Below, one piece after another: positions 1-8,136 of a stretch of DNA of 64,000 nucleotides. Below the pieces are notes generated by a model. It saw nothing but the letters and a program-made list of their open reading frames with translations. It was not told the DNA's origin and did no database searches. How positions within the stretch are numbered: the first letter of the stretch is position 1; the number at the start of each line of letters is the position of its first letter. Source of the stretch: Pontibacter populi (GTDB lineage: Bacteria; Bacteroidota; Bacteroidia; Cytophagales; Hymenobacteraceae); assembly GCF_019336435.1 (NCBI RefSeq), contig NZ_JAHWXQ010000005.1, forward strand, positions 186,001-250,000, in the 5' to 3' direction. Both the position numbers and the translations under genes were made by a program.

Positions 1-1505
1 GAAGTTAACCTGGATTTGCTGTAAATCTCATCGGCCAGTTTAGTGAAGTCGCCTTTGGTTTTAGCGCCTGCAGTTCTCACCGCTTCCGGCAGTAATTTCT
101 TGTCAAGGTCGTTGTAATACATGCCCATCAGAGCGACAAAAACTTTCTTGTCGGTAGGGGCATTATAGTTCTTAAAGAAACCGGCAGCGCCGTTTTCGAG
201 TCTTTCCACCTGCGCATTAATTTCTGCCTGTGGTGCTTTTGCCGCAATCATTTCCTGCAGTTTTCCGAAGCCGCTGGCATAACGGATCAACTCTACACCG
301 TTTGCAGCTTCCATAATGTAATCGCGGGAAATGGTGATACCATCCAGAGCTTTATAGTTCTTCTCAAACTCAGTCATCAGGTTGCCATATTCCTGCTTGC
401 GTGTCGGATCAGCATTTACCCAGCTCATAAACTGGCGCTCCAGTTCCTGCTTTTTCTCGATGGCGTTTGCTTTTTTTAGACCGCGGTTCTCACCGGTCCA
501 TTTTTTCCAGTAGTTGGCAATGCTCGCATACTTGGCTGCATACTGAATACGCACGGCATCAGAAGCTTTCATGTCTTTGTCAAGTATCTGCAGCTTCGTA
601 TCGCGGATATTGATCTTGGCAGGGTTAGATACCTCGTAGATATCTTCAATAGCATGCGAAGTCAGGTACTCGTTTGTACGGCCTGGGAAACCAAACACCA
701 GCGTAAAGTCATTCTCTTTTACGCCGCTAAGCGAGATCGGAAGATGGTGCTTCGGCTTGTAAGGTTTGTTGTTTGGCGAGTACTCAGCAGGCTCGTTATT
801 TGGGCCGGCATAAATACGGAAAAGCGAGAAGTCGCCGGTATGGCGTGGCCACATCCAGTTATCAGTATCGCCACCAAATTTACCTATTGATGAAGGCGGT
901 GCACCAACCATACGGATATCCTTGTACGTTTCGGTGATATACATATAGTACTCGTTGCCATAGAAGTAAGGCTTGATAACAGCATCGTAATGCGTACCTG
1001 CCGTAGATTCTTTAGCAACTTTAGCAATGTTTTTCTGGATGATGGCTTCGCGCTCAGCTTCTGACTTAGCGGCATTTGCACCTGCTAATATCTGCTTGGT
1101 CACGTCTTCCATGCGAACTATAAAAGTGGCAGTCAGGCCCGGGTTAGGCAGTTCCTGCTCTTTCGTCATCGCCCAGAAGCCTTTGGTCAGGTAGTCATTT
1201 TCTACAGAGCTGTGCTGCTGTATCTGGCCGTAACCGCAATGGTGGTTGGTAAGCAAAAGACCTTCCGATGAGATCATTTCGCCGGTACAAAATCCGCCGA
1301 ACGATACGATGGCATCTTTCAGGCTGGACTGGTTTACACTATAAATGTCGTCGGCAGAGAGCTTCAGGCCCTTCTTCTGCATATCAGACTCGTTGAGCTG
1401 CTTCAGGAGCATTGGTAGCCACATGCCTTCGTCGGGGCGTGCAGAGCTGATACCAATACTCAACCAGACAGCTGCTATAAAAGCAAAAATGCGTTTGCTG
1501 ATCAT
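1..1505 (-). CDS. S46 family dipeptidyl-peptidase (DPP7/DPP11-like), 3' part outside window
   Basis: This is a secreted serine exopeptidase of the Bacteroidota S46 family, which removes dipeptides from peptide N-termini in the periplasm. The ATG lies at 1503-1505 on the minus strand and is followed by a signal peptide (MISKRIFAFIAAVWLS, cleavage near SSA). The FCTGEMIS and LLLTNHHCGYG segments place the catalytic His at residue 89, the usual position, and the WPRHTGDF segment near residue 230 is the Asp region. The reading frame stays open to base 1 (about 501 residues); the catalytic Ser and the residue that separates DPP7 from DPP11 specificity lie beyond the window. The family is certain and the specificity cannot be assigned. 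Confidence 0.95.
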   Translation of the reverse strand, partial: MISKRIFAFIAAVWLSIGISSARPDEGMWLPMLLKQLNESDMQKKGLKLSADDIYSVNQSSLKDAIVSFGGFCTGEMISSEGLLLTNHHCGYGQIQQHSSVENDYLTKGFWAMTKEQELPNPGLTATFIVRMEDVTKQILAGANAAKSEAEREAIIQKNIAKVAKESTAGTHYDAVIKPYFYGNEYYMYITETYKDIRMVGAPPSSIGKFGGDTDNWMWPRHTGDFSLFRIYAGPNNEPAEYSPNNKPYKPKHHLPISLSGVKENDFTLVFGFPGRTNEYLTSHAIEDIYEVSNPAKINIRDTKLQILDKDMKASDAVRIQYAAKYASIANYWKKWTGENRGLKKANAIEKKQELERQFMSWVNADPTRKQEYGNLMTEFEKNYKALDGITISRDYIMEAANGVELIRYASGFGKLQEMIAAKAPQAEINAQVERLENGAAGFFKNYNAPTDKKVFVALMGMYYNDLDKKLLPEAVRTAGAKTKGDFTKLADEIYSKSRLT

Positions 1506-1570
1506 GAGTGAATGTATAGTTGTTAAAAGTTTGATTGCCTGAAATTACTCTAAAATGCCAAAGGAAGCAA

Positions 1571-1831
1571 AGAAGTTAAAGAGTTAGAGAGTTTGGGAGT
1601 TAATGAAGTTAGAAGGTTAGAAAGTTAGAAAGTTGTTGTGGCTGTAGTTATACCATAAGAGCCGTTGCAAATTATGCAACGGCTCTTATATCCTGTGTAG
1701 TTAAATCGAGAAGCAGTTATAGTTAAAAGTTGAAGAACTGATTATCCGGATTGTCCCTAATTCCCCAACTCTTAAACTTTCTAACTTTCTAACTTCCCAA
1801 CTCTTTAAACTCTTTAACTCATAAACTCCCC
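1571..1831. repeat. low-complexity AGTTAGAA / TTCTAACT arrays flanking a hairpin
   Basis: Between the S46 gene and the DUF1232 gene, the stretch 1571-1635 is built from variants of AGTTAGAA/GAGTTA. The stretch 1764-1831 is built from the complementary words (AACTCTTTAAC, TTTCTAACTTTC). Together they form a large imperfect inverted repeat around the hairpin at 1655-1689. Similar words recur in the gaps near 3648-3680, 19218-19260 and 19525-19555, so this is a dispersed intergenic element rather than chance. The function is unknown. Confidence 0.55.
1655..1689 (-). terminator. hairpin downstream of the DUF1232 gene
   Basis: There is a perfect 15-bp stem (ATAAGAGCCGTTGCA, 1655-1669, with its complement at 1675-1689) and a 5-nt loop. 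It lies downstream of the minus-strand DUF1232 gene and upstream of the S46 gene. There is no T tract on either side, so it may act as a weak terminator or an mRNA 3' stabiliser. Confidence 0.5.
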
Positions 1832-2268
1832 AAGGTTGGCTCTAAAGTGCCATTTGCTTCCCAGGCTCTGAAGTTGCTGATTTCTTTGTGGAAGGCGTCT
1901 ACGAACCAGGCCATCAGACTGATATCATCCAGCAAGCCTAGTACCGGGATAAAGTCAGGGATGACATCCAATGGGGTAACCAGGTAAAGAAGCACACCAA
2001 TTCCCACTAGCAACGACTTATTCGATACTGCGCGGTAGCTTCCATTGATGTAAGCTTTTACCAGTCTGATAAACGTTTGCATAACGTCTTTTACCTGAGC
2101 AAATCCACTTTGTGAACTACCGGTATCTATCAGTTTATCATAAGCCGATGTGAGGAGCATAGCCAGTTTTGCAGGCTTGCCCAGAAACCCGCCTGCTTTG
2201 GTAACAAATCGCCGGAATATGGCATGTTGCGAGAGGCGTAGTCCTTTTTGTATTAAATCCTGTATCAT
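1819..2268 (-). CDS. DUF1232 (YkvA-type) membrane-associated protein
   Basis: This 149-residue protein carries the DUF1232 signature in its C-terminal half. A hydrophobic segment (GIGVLLYLVTPLDVIPDFIP) runs into LGLLDDISLMAW around residues 90-125. The P-x-D-x-I-P-D-x-I-P core is diagnostic of the family. The family is widespread, the biochemical role is unknown, and a membrane association is expected from the single hydrophobic stretch. The gene is divergent from the SRPBCC gene at 2470, with a 200-bp shared upstream region. Its reverse strand is followed by the hairpin at 1655-1689. Confidence 0.85.
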   Translation of the reverse strand: MIQDLIQKGLRLSQHAIFRRFVTKAGGFLGKPAKLAMLLTSAYDKLIDTGSSQSGFAQVKDVMQTFIRLVKAYINGSYRAVSNKSLLVGIGVLLYLVTPLDVIPDFIPVLGLLDDISLMAWFVDAFHKEISNFRAWEANGTLEPTLGSL

Positions 2269-2384
2269 AATTCTTTGTTGTTTCTGTTAAATGCTTTACT
2301 CTACGGATTTATGGTCGCAAAAGCTGCTTTAACGGGTTTTGAGGCTACTCAACAGAAATTATAAAATATATATGCCTTGGCTAT

Positions 2385-2396
2385 TGATTTGCATCA
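2385..2396. promoter_or_regulatory. single Fnr/Crp-like palindrome TGAT-TTGC-ATCA
   Basis: The site reads TGAT-N4-ATCA, with an extra matching T upstream, and sits in the gap between the divergent genes ending at 2268 and starting at 2470. It matches the half-sites of the four tandem promoters in the oxidase locus but lacks a second copy at 22 bp. There is no clean TAnnTTTG at the expected distance: TAAAATCA at 2420 only partly fits. The assignment is weak. Confidence 0.3.
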
Positions 2397-2469
2397 GATA
2401 CTTGTTTTAACTTGGTGTATAAAATCAAACAATAGTACAACCATATAATTTATTAATTCTATTATTCTT

Positions 2470-3024
2470 ATGAAGCTATTGTTACGTTTTGCTGTTGTAC
2501 TGGTGGTGCTGGCTGCTGTTTTTTTCGGAGGGGCTACGCTGCTGCCTGACCAGATTGAAGTAAAGCAAACTATAGTTGTAAAGGCCACTCCGGACCAGGT
2601 TTTCCCTTACCTGAATAATACCAGCAACTGGAAACGCTGGAGCGCCTGGAACATAACCAACGACCCTAGCCTGATTTACCTGTATGGTGGTCCGGTTAGC
2701 GGGGCCGGTGCTCGTCAGAACTGGAATGGCGACAAAGTTGGTAACTGGCACATGTTATTTACCCAAAGCACTGCACCGGATAGCCTTAACTATGAACTGA
2801 AACAGGAAGGACAAACTATAAAGTCGACCGGCAGTTTTGTATTACAGAAAACTGAGGACGGCACTTTGGTTACATGGATCCAAAGAACGCCGCTTGAAGA
2901 TAACGCTGTAGCTTTGTACAGAGGTGCCTGGCAGAACTATAAAACCGAAAAGGAAATACTGGAAAGCCTGACCAACCTGCAATCACTTGTCACCAATACC
3001 CAACTGAACACCGCTAAAAAATAA
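2470..3024 (+). CDS. SRPBCC family (polyketide cyclase/START-like) protein
   Basis: This 184-residue protein has an N-terminal hydrophobic helix (residues 4-25, RFAVVLVVLAAVFFGGA) that serves as a membrane anchor or uncleaved signal. A START/Bet v1-like domain follows, beginning with IEVKQTIVVKATPDQVFPYL and NTSNWKRWSAW, the typical strand-helix opening of SRPBCC cyclase/dehydrase proteins. Such folds bind hydrophobic ligands, but no catalytic residues can be named. The DinB-family gene follows after only 4 bp, so the two are probably co-transcribed. The ATG at 2470 starts directly before the hydrophobic segment. Confidence 0.8.
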   Translation: MKLLLRFAVVLVVLAAVFFGGATLLPDQIEVKQTIVVKATPDQVFPYLNNTSNWKRWSAWNITNDPSLIYLYGGPVSGAGARQNWNGDKVGNWHMLFTQSTAPDSLNYELKQEGQTIKSTGSFVLQKTEDGTLVTWIQRTPLEDNAVALYRGAWQNYKTEKEILESLTNLQSLVTNTQLNTAKK

Positions 3025-3028
3025 AACT

Positions 3029-3565
3029 ATGACATTGACAATCAAAAGACCGCTCCAGAATGAATATCCGGCTTATTATCTGCCTTATGTAAATCAGGTA
3101 CCGGAAAATGCGGAGATCATGCAGACACTGGAAGTACAGTCGAGGGAATTACCGGAACTGTTAGCTACTATTGATGATGCCAGGTCAGAAGAGGCTTATG
3201 CAGAAGGCAAGTGGACTATAAAAGAGCTGTTGCAGCACATGATCGATTCTGAAAGGATATTTGCCTACCGTGCCCTTTGTATTGCCCGGGGTGAACAAAC
3301 TTCATTGCCTGGTTTTGATGAGAATATGTATGCAGAGAATTCCATGGCAAATGAGCGGCAAATGAAGGATATCCTGGAGGAGTATGAGCTGGTTCGGAGA
3401 TCTAACCTGTGCATGTTCCGTGGCTTTGATTTCAGCACACTGGACAATATTGGTACTGCCAATAACAAGCAGATAACCCTGCGAGGACTAATTTATGTCA
3501 TAGCCGGACACGAACGCCACCACATTAATATCCTGAAAGAGCGTTACCTGAAGCTCACCGCATAA
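3029..3565 (+). CDS. DinB/YfiT family metal-binding four-helix protein
   Basis: This 178-residue protein is of the DinB superfamily. The putative metal ligands are His70 in the ELLQHMID helix and the C-terminal GHERHHINI motif (His161 and His165), the usual spacing for the His triad of this fold. Members often act as thiol-dependent transferases or damage-inducible proteins; the substrate here is unknown. The gene lies 4 bp after the SRPBCC gene and converges on phoH across a strong bidirectional hairpin. Confidence 0.88.
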   Translation: MTLTIKRPLQNEYPAYYLPYVNQVPENAEIMQTLEVQSRELPELLATIDDARSEEAYAEGKWTIKELLQHMIDSERIFAYRALCIARGEQTSLPGFDENMYAENSMANERQMKDILEEYELVRRSNLCMFRGFDFSTLDNIGTANNKQITLRGLIYVIAGHERHHINILKERYLKLTA

Positions 3566-3603
3566 TTTGTAGAAACTATAACTATAGAATCTGATAAACT
3601 ATA

Positions 3604-3647
3604 AAAAGCAGAAGCCGCAACTATAATTAGCTGCGGCTTCTGCTTTT
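3604..3647. terminator. bidirectional terminator between the DinB and phoH genes
   Basis: A perfect 16-bp stem (AAAAGCAGAAGCCGCA at 3604-3619 and its complement at 3632-3647) starts with an A run and ends with a T run, so it can terminate both converging transcripts. The loop contains AACTATAA, one of five copies of the iterated AACTATA motif within about 110 bp here. Confidence 0.9.
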
Positions 3648-3675
3648 CTAACTTCCAGACTTTTTAACTTTCTAA

Positions 3676-5106
3676 CTATAAAAGTTCATTGGCCAGGTTT
3701 GCAAGTTCAGAGCGTTCGCCTTTCGTTAAGGTTACGTGGGCATAAAGCGGGTGATTCTTAGCTCGATCTATCAGGTAAGATAAACCATTACTTTGAGAGT
3801 CCAGGTAAGGCGTGTCGATCTGGTAAATGTCTCCGGTGAAGATGATCTTGGTGTTTTCGCCAGCCCTGGAGATAACCGTTTTCACCTCGTGTGGTGTCAG
3901 GTTCTGGGCTTCATCAACTATAAAAAAGATGTTGGACAAACTGCGGCCACGGATATACGCCAGCGGCGTGATCATCAGCTTTTCCAGTTCTACCATGTCA
4001 CGTATCTTCTGGTATTCCTTACTATTCTCGGCAAACTGGTTTTGTATGTATTTCAGGTTATCCCAGAGCGGCTCCATGTAGGGGTTAAGCTTGGATTTAA
4101 TATCTCCGGGCAGGTAACCAATGTCTTTGTTGCTGAGTGGCACAATAGGCCGGGCCAGGTAGATCTGCTTATAGTCGCGGCGTTGCTCCAGGGCACTTGC
4201 CAGTGCAAGTAACGTTTTACCAGTACCGGCCACCCCTTGTATCGAAACCAGCTTGATGTTCGGGTTTAAAAGGGCGTGCAGGGCAAAGGTTTGCTCGGCA
4301 TTGCGGGGCTTCACTCCAAAAGCTGCCTGTTTGTCTACCCGTTCCAGCAGCTTTTCTGAGGCATTGTAAAACGAGAGGATCGAATTCTTAAAGCTTTTCA
4401 GGATAAAGAAGTGGTTATCTGCCGGGGGCGCCGGCATTATCTTATCAACTTCACAAACGCCTTTCTCATATAGGTCATTCACCAGGTTAGGCGGTACATC
4501 CTCCAGGGTATCGTTACCAGTATATAATCCCGCCACATCCTGTATCTTACCGGTTTCATAGTCTTCCGATATCAGGTTAAGCGCGCGGGCCTTCAGGCGC
4601 AGGTTTATATCTTTCGTTACCAGTACAACTTTGCGGTCCGGCTGTTCCTGTTGTATCTGCAGCGCAGAGTTCAGGATATGATGATCGTTCTTGTCGCCGA
4701 ACACTTTTACGGCATCCAGGTTCACACTTCCGTTCATTACCACTCTGAAGCTGCCTTTGGTCTTCCCGTTCAAAGGTATCCATTCCTGCAGTTTGTGTTC
4801 AGAGGATAGTTTATCAATAAAACGGATAAATTCGCGGGCTTCAAAATTTTTGATATCGTTGCCCTTCTTAAAGTTATCCAGTTCTTCGAGAACGGTAATG
4901 GGTATGGCTACATCATGTTCCTGAAAGTTCTGGATAGCGCTGTGGTCATAAAGTATAACCGAGGTATCCAGTACAAAAACTTTGCGATCAGTTGGCTTAA
5001 TTGCTTTGCCGTTATCACTTGTCGGGCGTACGCGGCTGGCTGTTTTGGTAGTATGAGTAGTCTTGGTAGTTTTTTCTTTTGCGGTTGCTGTGGTTGCTTT
5101 CGGCAT
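3676..5106 (-). CDS. PhoH family protein with N-terminal PIN domain
   Basis: The protein is a PIN-domain plus PhoH-ATPase fusion of the YlaK/PhoH2 type. Counting from Met at 5106, the PIN domain begins at KVFVLDTSVILYDH with its first acidic residue near 47. The Walker A motif GVAGTGKT is at 291-298, and a Walker B-like FFIVDEAQNLT lies near 395. PhoH2 proteins couple ATPase activity to RNA unwinding and cleavage, so a role in RNA metabolism is likely. The frame extends to a further ATG at 5175, but the extra 23 residues are Cys-rich and unlike the family. MPKATTAT, followed by a Thr/Lys-rich linker, is the preferred start. Confidence 0.92.
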   Translation of the reverse strand: MPKATTATAKEKTTKTTHTTKTASRVRPTSDNGKAIKPTDRKVFVLDTSVILYDHSAIQNFQEHDVAIPITVLEELDNFKKGNDIKNFEAREFIRFIDKLSSEHKLQEWIPLNGKTKGSFRVVMNGSVNLDAVKVFGDKNDHHILNSALQIQQEQPDRKVVLVTKDINLRLKARALNLISEDYETGKIQDVAGLYTGNDTLEDVPPNLVNDLYEKGVCEVDKIMPAPPADNHFFILKSFKNSILSFYNASEKLLERVDKQAAFGVKPRNAEQTFALHALLNPNIKLVSIQGVAGTGKTLLALASALEQRRDYKQIYLARPIVPLSNKDIGYLPGDIKSKLNPYMEPLWDNLKYIQNQFAENSKEYQKIRDMVELEKLMITPLAYIRGRSLSNIFFIVDEAQNLTPHEVKTVISRAGENTKIIFTGDIYQIDTPYLDSQSNGLSYLIDRAKNHPLYAHVTLTKGERSELANLANELL

Positions 5107-5392
5107 AAGGTCTTGGTTAAGGGTTAAAACCAAATAAGCTGCGCATTGTTGGCAGTGTGCTTCGCTCAGGCGCATTTTTAAAATCTGAGCATTTTTTATG
5201 TAGTGTACGTCAAACCTTGCCTGCTGGTAATGCCTTTTATAGTATTTCTGCTATAGTTTGATAAATAAATTTTAACCTAAAAAGAAGGCGTTTGTATGTT
5301 GTTTTAACTTAGGGAGTTATTTGAAAACTAAAATCTTAGTTGATTAGTAAAACAGAATATCCTAGCTTTAATAAGTAACAGAACATCAGACT

Positions 5393-5860
5393 ATGAAAAG
5401 GGCTATAGTTTTACTGATGATAACAGCATTGCCACTGGCAGGACTTGCCCAGAGACCGAAATCTTCTAGAGTAAAACGCTGGTATCTGCCTTTTCAGGTA
5501 AATGCGTTTGATAAGAACCAGGAATACCATGGCCGCTGGAAAGTTTACATCAACGATAACAAAGACCTGATCCGGAACGGGCGATTTAAGCACGGCAGGG
5601 AGGTGGGTATCTGGCGCTACTATAACCCAGGCGGTAAACTATACATGAAAGAGAAGTACACTCGCAACTCTCCGGTAATTCAGGTATGGCGCTTTCATGA
5701 AAATGGAAATCTGGCAAAAGCAGGAACAGCCAAACTATACCGGGACGCAACTATGGCCCATTATTACTGGGAAGGCGACTGGAAGGTGTATGATGAACAA
5801 GGAAACTTTTCACACACCGAAACCTACCTGAAAGGCAACTTGTTGCGGTATGATAAATAA
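5393..5860 (+). CDS. secreted MORN-2-like repeat protein
   Basis: This 155-residue protein has a clear signal peptide (MKRAIVLLMITALPLAGLAQ). It is followed by repeated motifs of the type G-x-W-x-x-Y/F-x-x-x-G-x-L: HGRWKVYINDNKD, VGIWRYYNPGGKLYMKE, VQVWRFHENGNLAKAG-like and EGDWKVYDEQGNFSHTE. These are MORN-2/YwqK-type repeats, common in secreted Bacteroidota proteins of unknown function. A periplasmic or surface location is expected. The gene converges on the AlbA_2 gene with only 3 bp between the stop codons. Confidence 0.75.
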   Translation: MKRAIVLLMITALPLAGLAQRPKSSRVKRWYLPFQVNAFDKNQEYHGRWKVYINDNKDLIRNGRFKHGREVGIWRYYNPGGKLYMKEKYTRNSPVIQVWRFHENGNLAKAGTAKLYRDATMAHYYWEGDWKVYDEQGNFSHTETYLKGNLLRYDK

Positions 5861-5863
5861 AGT

Positions 5864-6508
5864 CTAGCTCAAAGTATAGTAGTCTTCTTTTTCTTTGTCG
5901 TGGAGACGCAGATAGCCGTGAATAACCAGTTTTACAAGGATGCGGTAAGCACGTCTTTCAGAAAGGTTGGCAGCTTTCATGTATTGCTTCAGGGTAAGCC
6001 GGGGCTGTTTTTGCAGTAGCTCTAGGGCTGTGTTCTCGTGCCGGTCAAGTGGCAGTTGTTCAAACTTCGGCTCTTCGTGTTCCAGCACTTTATTTACCAT
6101 TTTACTGGTCTGCACGCTCGTATCTTTTACCCGCACATAGCCGCGCCAGTCGTCTTCCTTTACTTTGGCAAAATGTGGCTTTTGCTTGCTTTCGTGTATT
6201 GTTACCTTTAATACGATGTGGTGTTCTACTTCTATCTCCTCGTAGCTTAATTCAACAGGAGGGTCGCAGTAAAAGCTGGCTGCCCGCTGCAGGGTATGTT
6301 TTTCTTCTTCCGGGTCTACGCCACAAACAACGCCGTTATCCTTAATACCGATCAGGATCATGCCGCCGCGGGTATTGGCAAACGAAACCATAGTACGGGC
6401 AATCTTCTCGGGTTGGGTGACACGCTGTTTAAAATCTACCTGGTCGTTTTCGCCCTGCCAGATAAGGCGCTGGAGTTCATCCATAACAATGAATTTTGGC
6501 TTTGGCAT
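5864..6508 (-). CDS. AlbA_2 (Schlafen-type) putative DNA-binding protein with winged helix
   Basis: The 214-residue protein begins with an AlbA_2 domain: VDFKQRVTQPEKIARTMVSFANTRGG segments and ILIGIKDNGVVCGVD, about residues 15-130. A C-terminal winged-helix-like segment follows (LTLKQYMKAANLSERRAYRILVKL, about 165-205). Proteins with this arrangement are usually annotated as ATP-binding or transcriptional regulators; the target is unknown. Met9 (MDELQRL) is an equally plausible start because the first eight residues add little. The iterated palindrome AACTATAGTT lies just upstream, at 6517-6526. Confidence 0.82.
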   Translation of the reverse strand: MPKPKFIVMDELQRLIWQGENDQVDFKQRVTQPEKIARTMVSFANTRGGMILIGIKDNGVVCGVDPEEEKHTLQRAASFYCDPPVELSYEEIEVEHHIVLKVTIHESKQKPHFAKVKEDDWRGYVRVKDTSVQTSKMVNKVLEHEEPKFEQLPLDRHENTALELLQKQPRLTLKQYMKAANLSERRAYRILVKLVIHGYLRLHDKEKEDYYTLS

Positions 6509-6583
6509 GATGCAAAAACTATAGTTCGGGTGCGCGTGTGTTGTACTATACTTTACGTGAAAGGTTTGGCGGGGGACTTATAA

Positions 6584-6608
6584 AAAAAGCGGGCTTTCGG
6601 CCCGCTTT
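6584..6608 (-). terminator. Rho-independent terminator of the DUF3127 gene
   Basis: The stem AAAGCGGGC (6586-6594) pairs with GCCCGCTTT (6600-6608) around a 5-nt loop. An A run at 6582-6588 reads as a T tract on the minus strand. The hairpin begins 25 bp after the stop codon of the gene at 6633-7013. Confidence 0.92.
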
Positions 6609-6632
6609 CCTCTATGCTATAGTTGTCTTTAC

Positions 6633-7013
6633 TTAGAAAGGCAGGTCGTTATCTGCATCAGATGAGTAGAACGTAGGAGCCTGATTTTGTGCAGGAGCCG
6701 AAGCAGGTGCACCGCCGAAGTTACCACCACCGGCATTAGCAGCCTCAAGTCTCCAGGCCTGTAGGTTAGTAAAGTATAAGGTCTCACCATTTTTTACAAA
6801 AGGCTTACCTGATAAGTTGAAAGAAACCTTTACTTCCTGTCCTTTCTGGAACTGGTCTAGTAGGCTGCACTTATCCTGAGTTAGCTGGAACTTAGCGTAC
6901 TGGGTATAAGAACCATCCGGAATCTCGAGTACAAACTCGCGCTTTCTGAATTTATCACTAACCTGGTTTTCCGCGAAAATTTCGTGCAGTTTTCCTTGGA
7001 TATCAAACGACAT
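6633..7013 (-). CDS. DUF3127 protein with SSB-like acidic C-terminus
   Basis: This 126-residue protein has one DUF3127 domain (residues 1-90: SFDIQGKLHEIF, then KRE/FVLEIPDG, then LLDQFQKGQEVKVSFNLSGK). A Gly/Ala/Pro/Gln-rich flexible linker follows, ending in DADNDLPF. This OB-like domain, disordered linker and D-x-D-L-P-F tail copy the layout of bacterial single-strand DNA-binding protein, whose acidic tip recruits repair and replication partners. The family is Bacteroidota-centred and uncharacterised; a nucleic-acid role is inference. The gene is monocistronic, with its own TAtcTTTG promoter and terminator. Confidence 0.85.
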   Translation of the reverse strand: MSFDIQGKLHEIFAENQVSDKFRKREFVLEIPDGSYTQYAKFQLTQDKCSLLDQFQKGQEVKVSFNLSGKPFVKNGETLYFTNLQAWRLEAANAGGGNFGGAPASAPAQNQAPTFYSSDADNDLPF

Positions 7014-7044
7014 AATTTCTGTATTTTTATTTAGTAACTAAAAA

Positions 7045-7052
7045 CAAAGATA
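7045..7052 (-). promoter_or_regulatory. -7 element TATCTTTG for the DUF3127 gene
   Basis: On the minus strand the sequence reads TATCTTTG, a perfect match to the Bacteroidota sigma-A -7 consensus TAnnTTTG. It lies 32 bp upstream of the ATG, giving a leader of roughly 25 nt. No convincing -33 element was seen. Confidence 0.6.
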
Positions 7053-7181
7053 CTAAATTCCGATATGAGTTAAGTGTTTTTTCGCGGTTTAGGTGTACTT
7101 TTTTTGTAAACTGCACTACACCCTTAACTGTGACCGGCTTGCATCGTAAACTAAGATAAATTGTACCAAAATAAACTATAA

Positions 7182-8135
7182 ATGGGTAAATTCTCTATCG
7201 CCATTCATGGTGGGGCAGGCACTATAACGCCGTCTTCCATGACACCCGCCCTGGAAGTAAAATACAAAGAAGCCTTACATCAAGCTATAGAACGGGGAAG
7301 CAAAATACTGGCCTCAGGAGGGAAAGCCCTTGATGCCGTGCAGAAAACCGTAGAAGTGCTGGAAAATACCCCGCTGTTTAATGCAGGTAAAGGTTCTGTA
7401 TTTACAAAACATGGCATGCATGAGATGGATGCCGCTATTATGTGTGGTAAAACCCTGCAGGCCGGTGCAGCAGCAGGAGTGTATAGCATTAAAAACCCGG
7501 TTTCGTTGGCAAGAGAAATCCTGGAACATTCGGACCATGTGTTTATGAGCGGCTATGGCGCAGAAGATTTCGCCCGTAAACAGCATATAGAATTTGCTCC
7601 CGAAGACTATTTTTTTGATATGTTCCGGTATAAGCAATGGTGCGAAGTAAGGGACTCTGACATATTTATGCTGGACCATACAGTGGGCGATGAGAAGTTT
7701 GGTACCGTGGGTGCTGTAGCGCTGGATATGGACGGAAACCTTGCGGCAGCTACCTCAACCGGCGGCATGACCAACAAAAACTATAACCGCATAGGCGATA
7801 CACCTGTAATCGGGGCAGGAACTTACGCCAACAACGATACCTGCGCCATTTCTTGTACCGGCCATGGCGAATACTTTTTGAGGGCCGTAGTGGCCTACGA
7901 TATTTCGTGCTTAATGGAATACAAAGGCTATAGTTTGCAGCAGGCCTGCGAAAAGGTAGTAATGGATAAACTGGTGCGTTTTGGTGGTGAAGGTGGCTTA
8001 ATAGCTGTTGATGCGCTGGGTAATATTGCCATGCCGTTCAACTCCGAAGGAATGTACCGCGCCTGCCAGATGAGTAATAAACCACCTATAGTTGCCATCT
8101 ATAAAGATGAAATAAAAGCTGTGAGCGAACTATAG
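7182..8135 (+). CDS. isoaspartyl peptidase / L-asparaginase family (Ntn hydrolase)
   Basis: This 317-residue protein opens with GKFSIAIHGGAGTI, the hallmark of plant-type asparaginases. The autocleavage site and N-terminal nucleophile is Thr175 (KFG|TVGAVALD), and the product hydrolyses beta-aspartyl dipeptides and/or asparagine. Further signatures are ATSTGGMTNK and GAGTYANNDTCAISCTGHGE. It converges on a cyanophycinase gene with 1 bp between the stop codons. Cyanophycinase releases beta-Asp-Arg, which this enzyme family can split, so joint use is plausible. The stop codon lies inside a perfect AACTATAGTT palindrome (8128-8137). Confidence 0.93.
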   Translation: MGKFSIAIHGGAGTITPSSMTPALEVKYKEALHQAIERGSKILASGGKALDAVQKTVEVLENTPLFNAGKGSVFTKHGMHEMDAAIMCGKTLQAGAAAGVYSIKNPVSLAREILEHSDHVFMSGYGAEDFARKQHIEFAPEDYFFDMFRYKQWCEVRDSDIFMLDHTVGDEKFGTVGAVALDMDGNLAAATSTGGMTNKNYNRIGDTPVIGAGTYANNDTCAISCTGHGEYFLRAVVAYDISCLMEYKGYSLQQACEKVVMDKLVRFGGEGGLIAVDALGNIAMPFNSEGMYRACQMSNKPPIVAIYKDEIKAVSEL

Positions 8136-8136
8136 T

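Noticed and set aside
1571..1831. CRISPR array
   Set aside because: The repeats are short, degenerate and without unique spacers of constant size, and no cas gene is present.
5107..5175. Upstream extension of the PhoH protein
   Set aside because: The added residues are Cys-rich and unlike the family; the internal Met gives the usual N-terminus.
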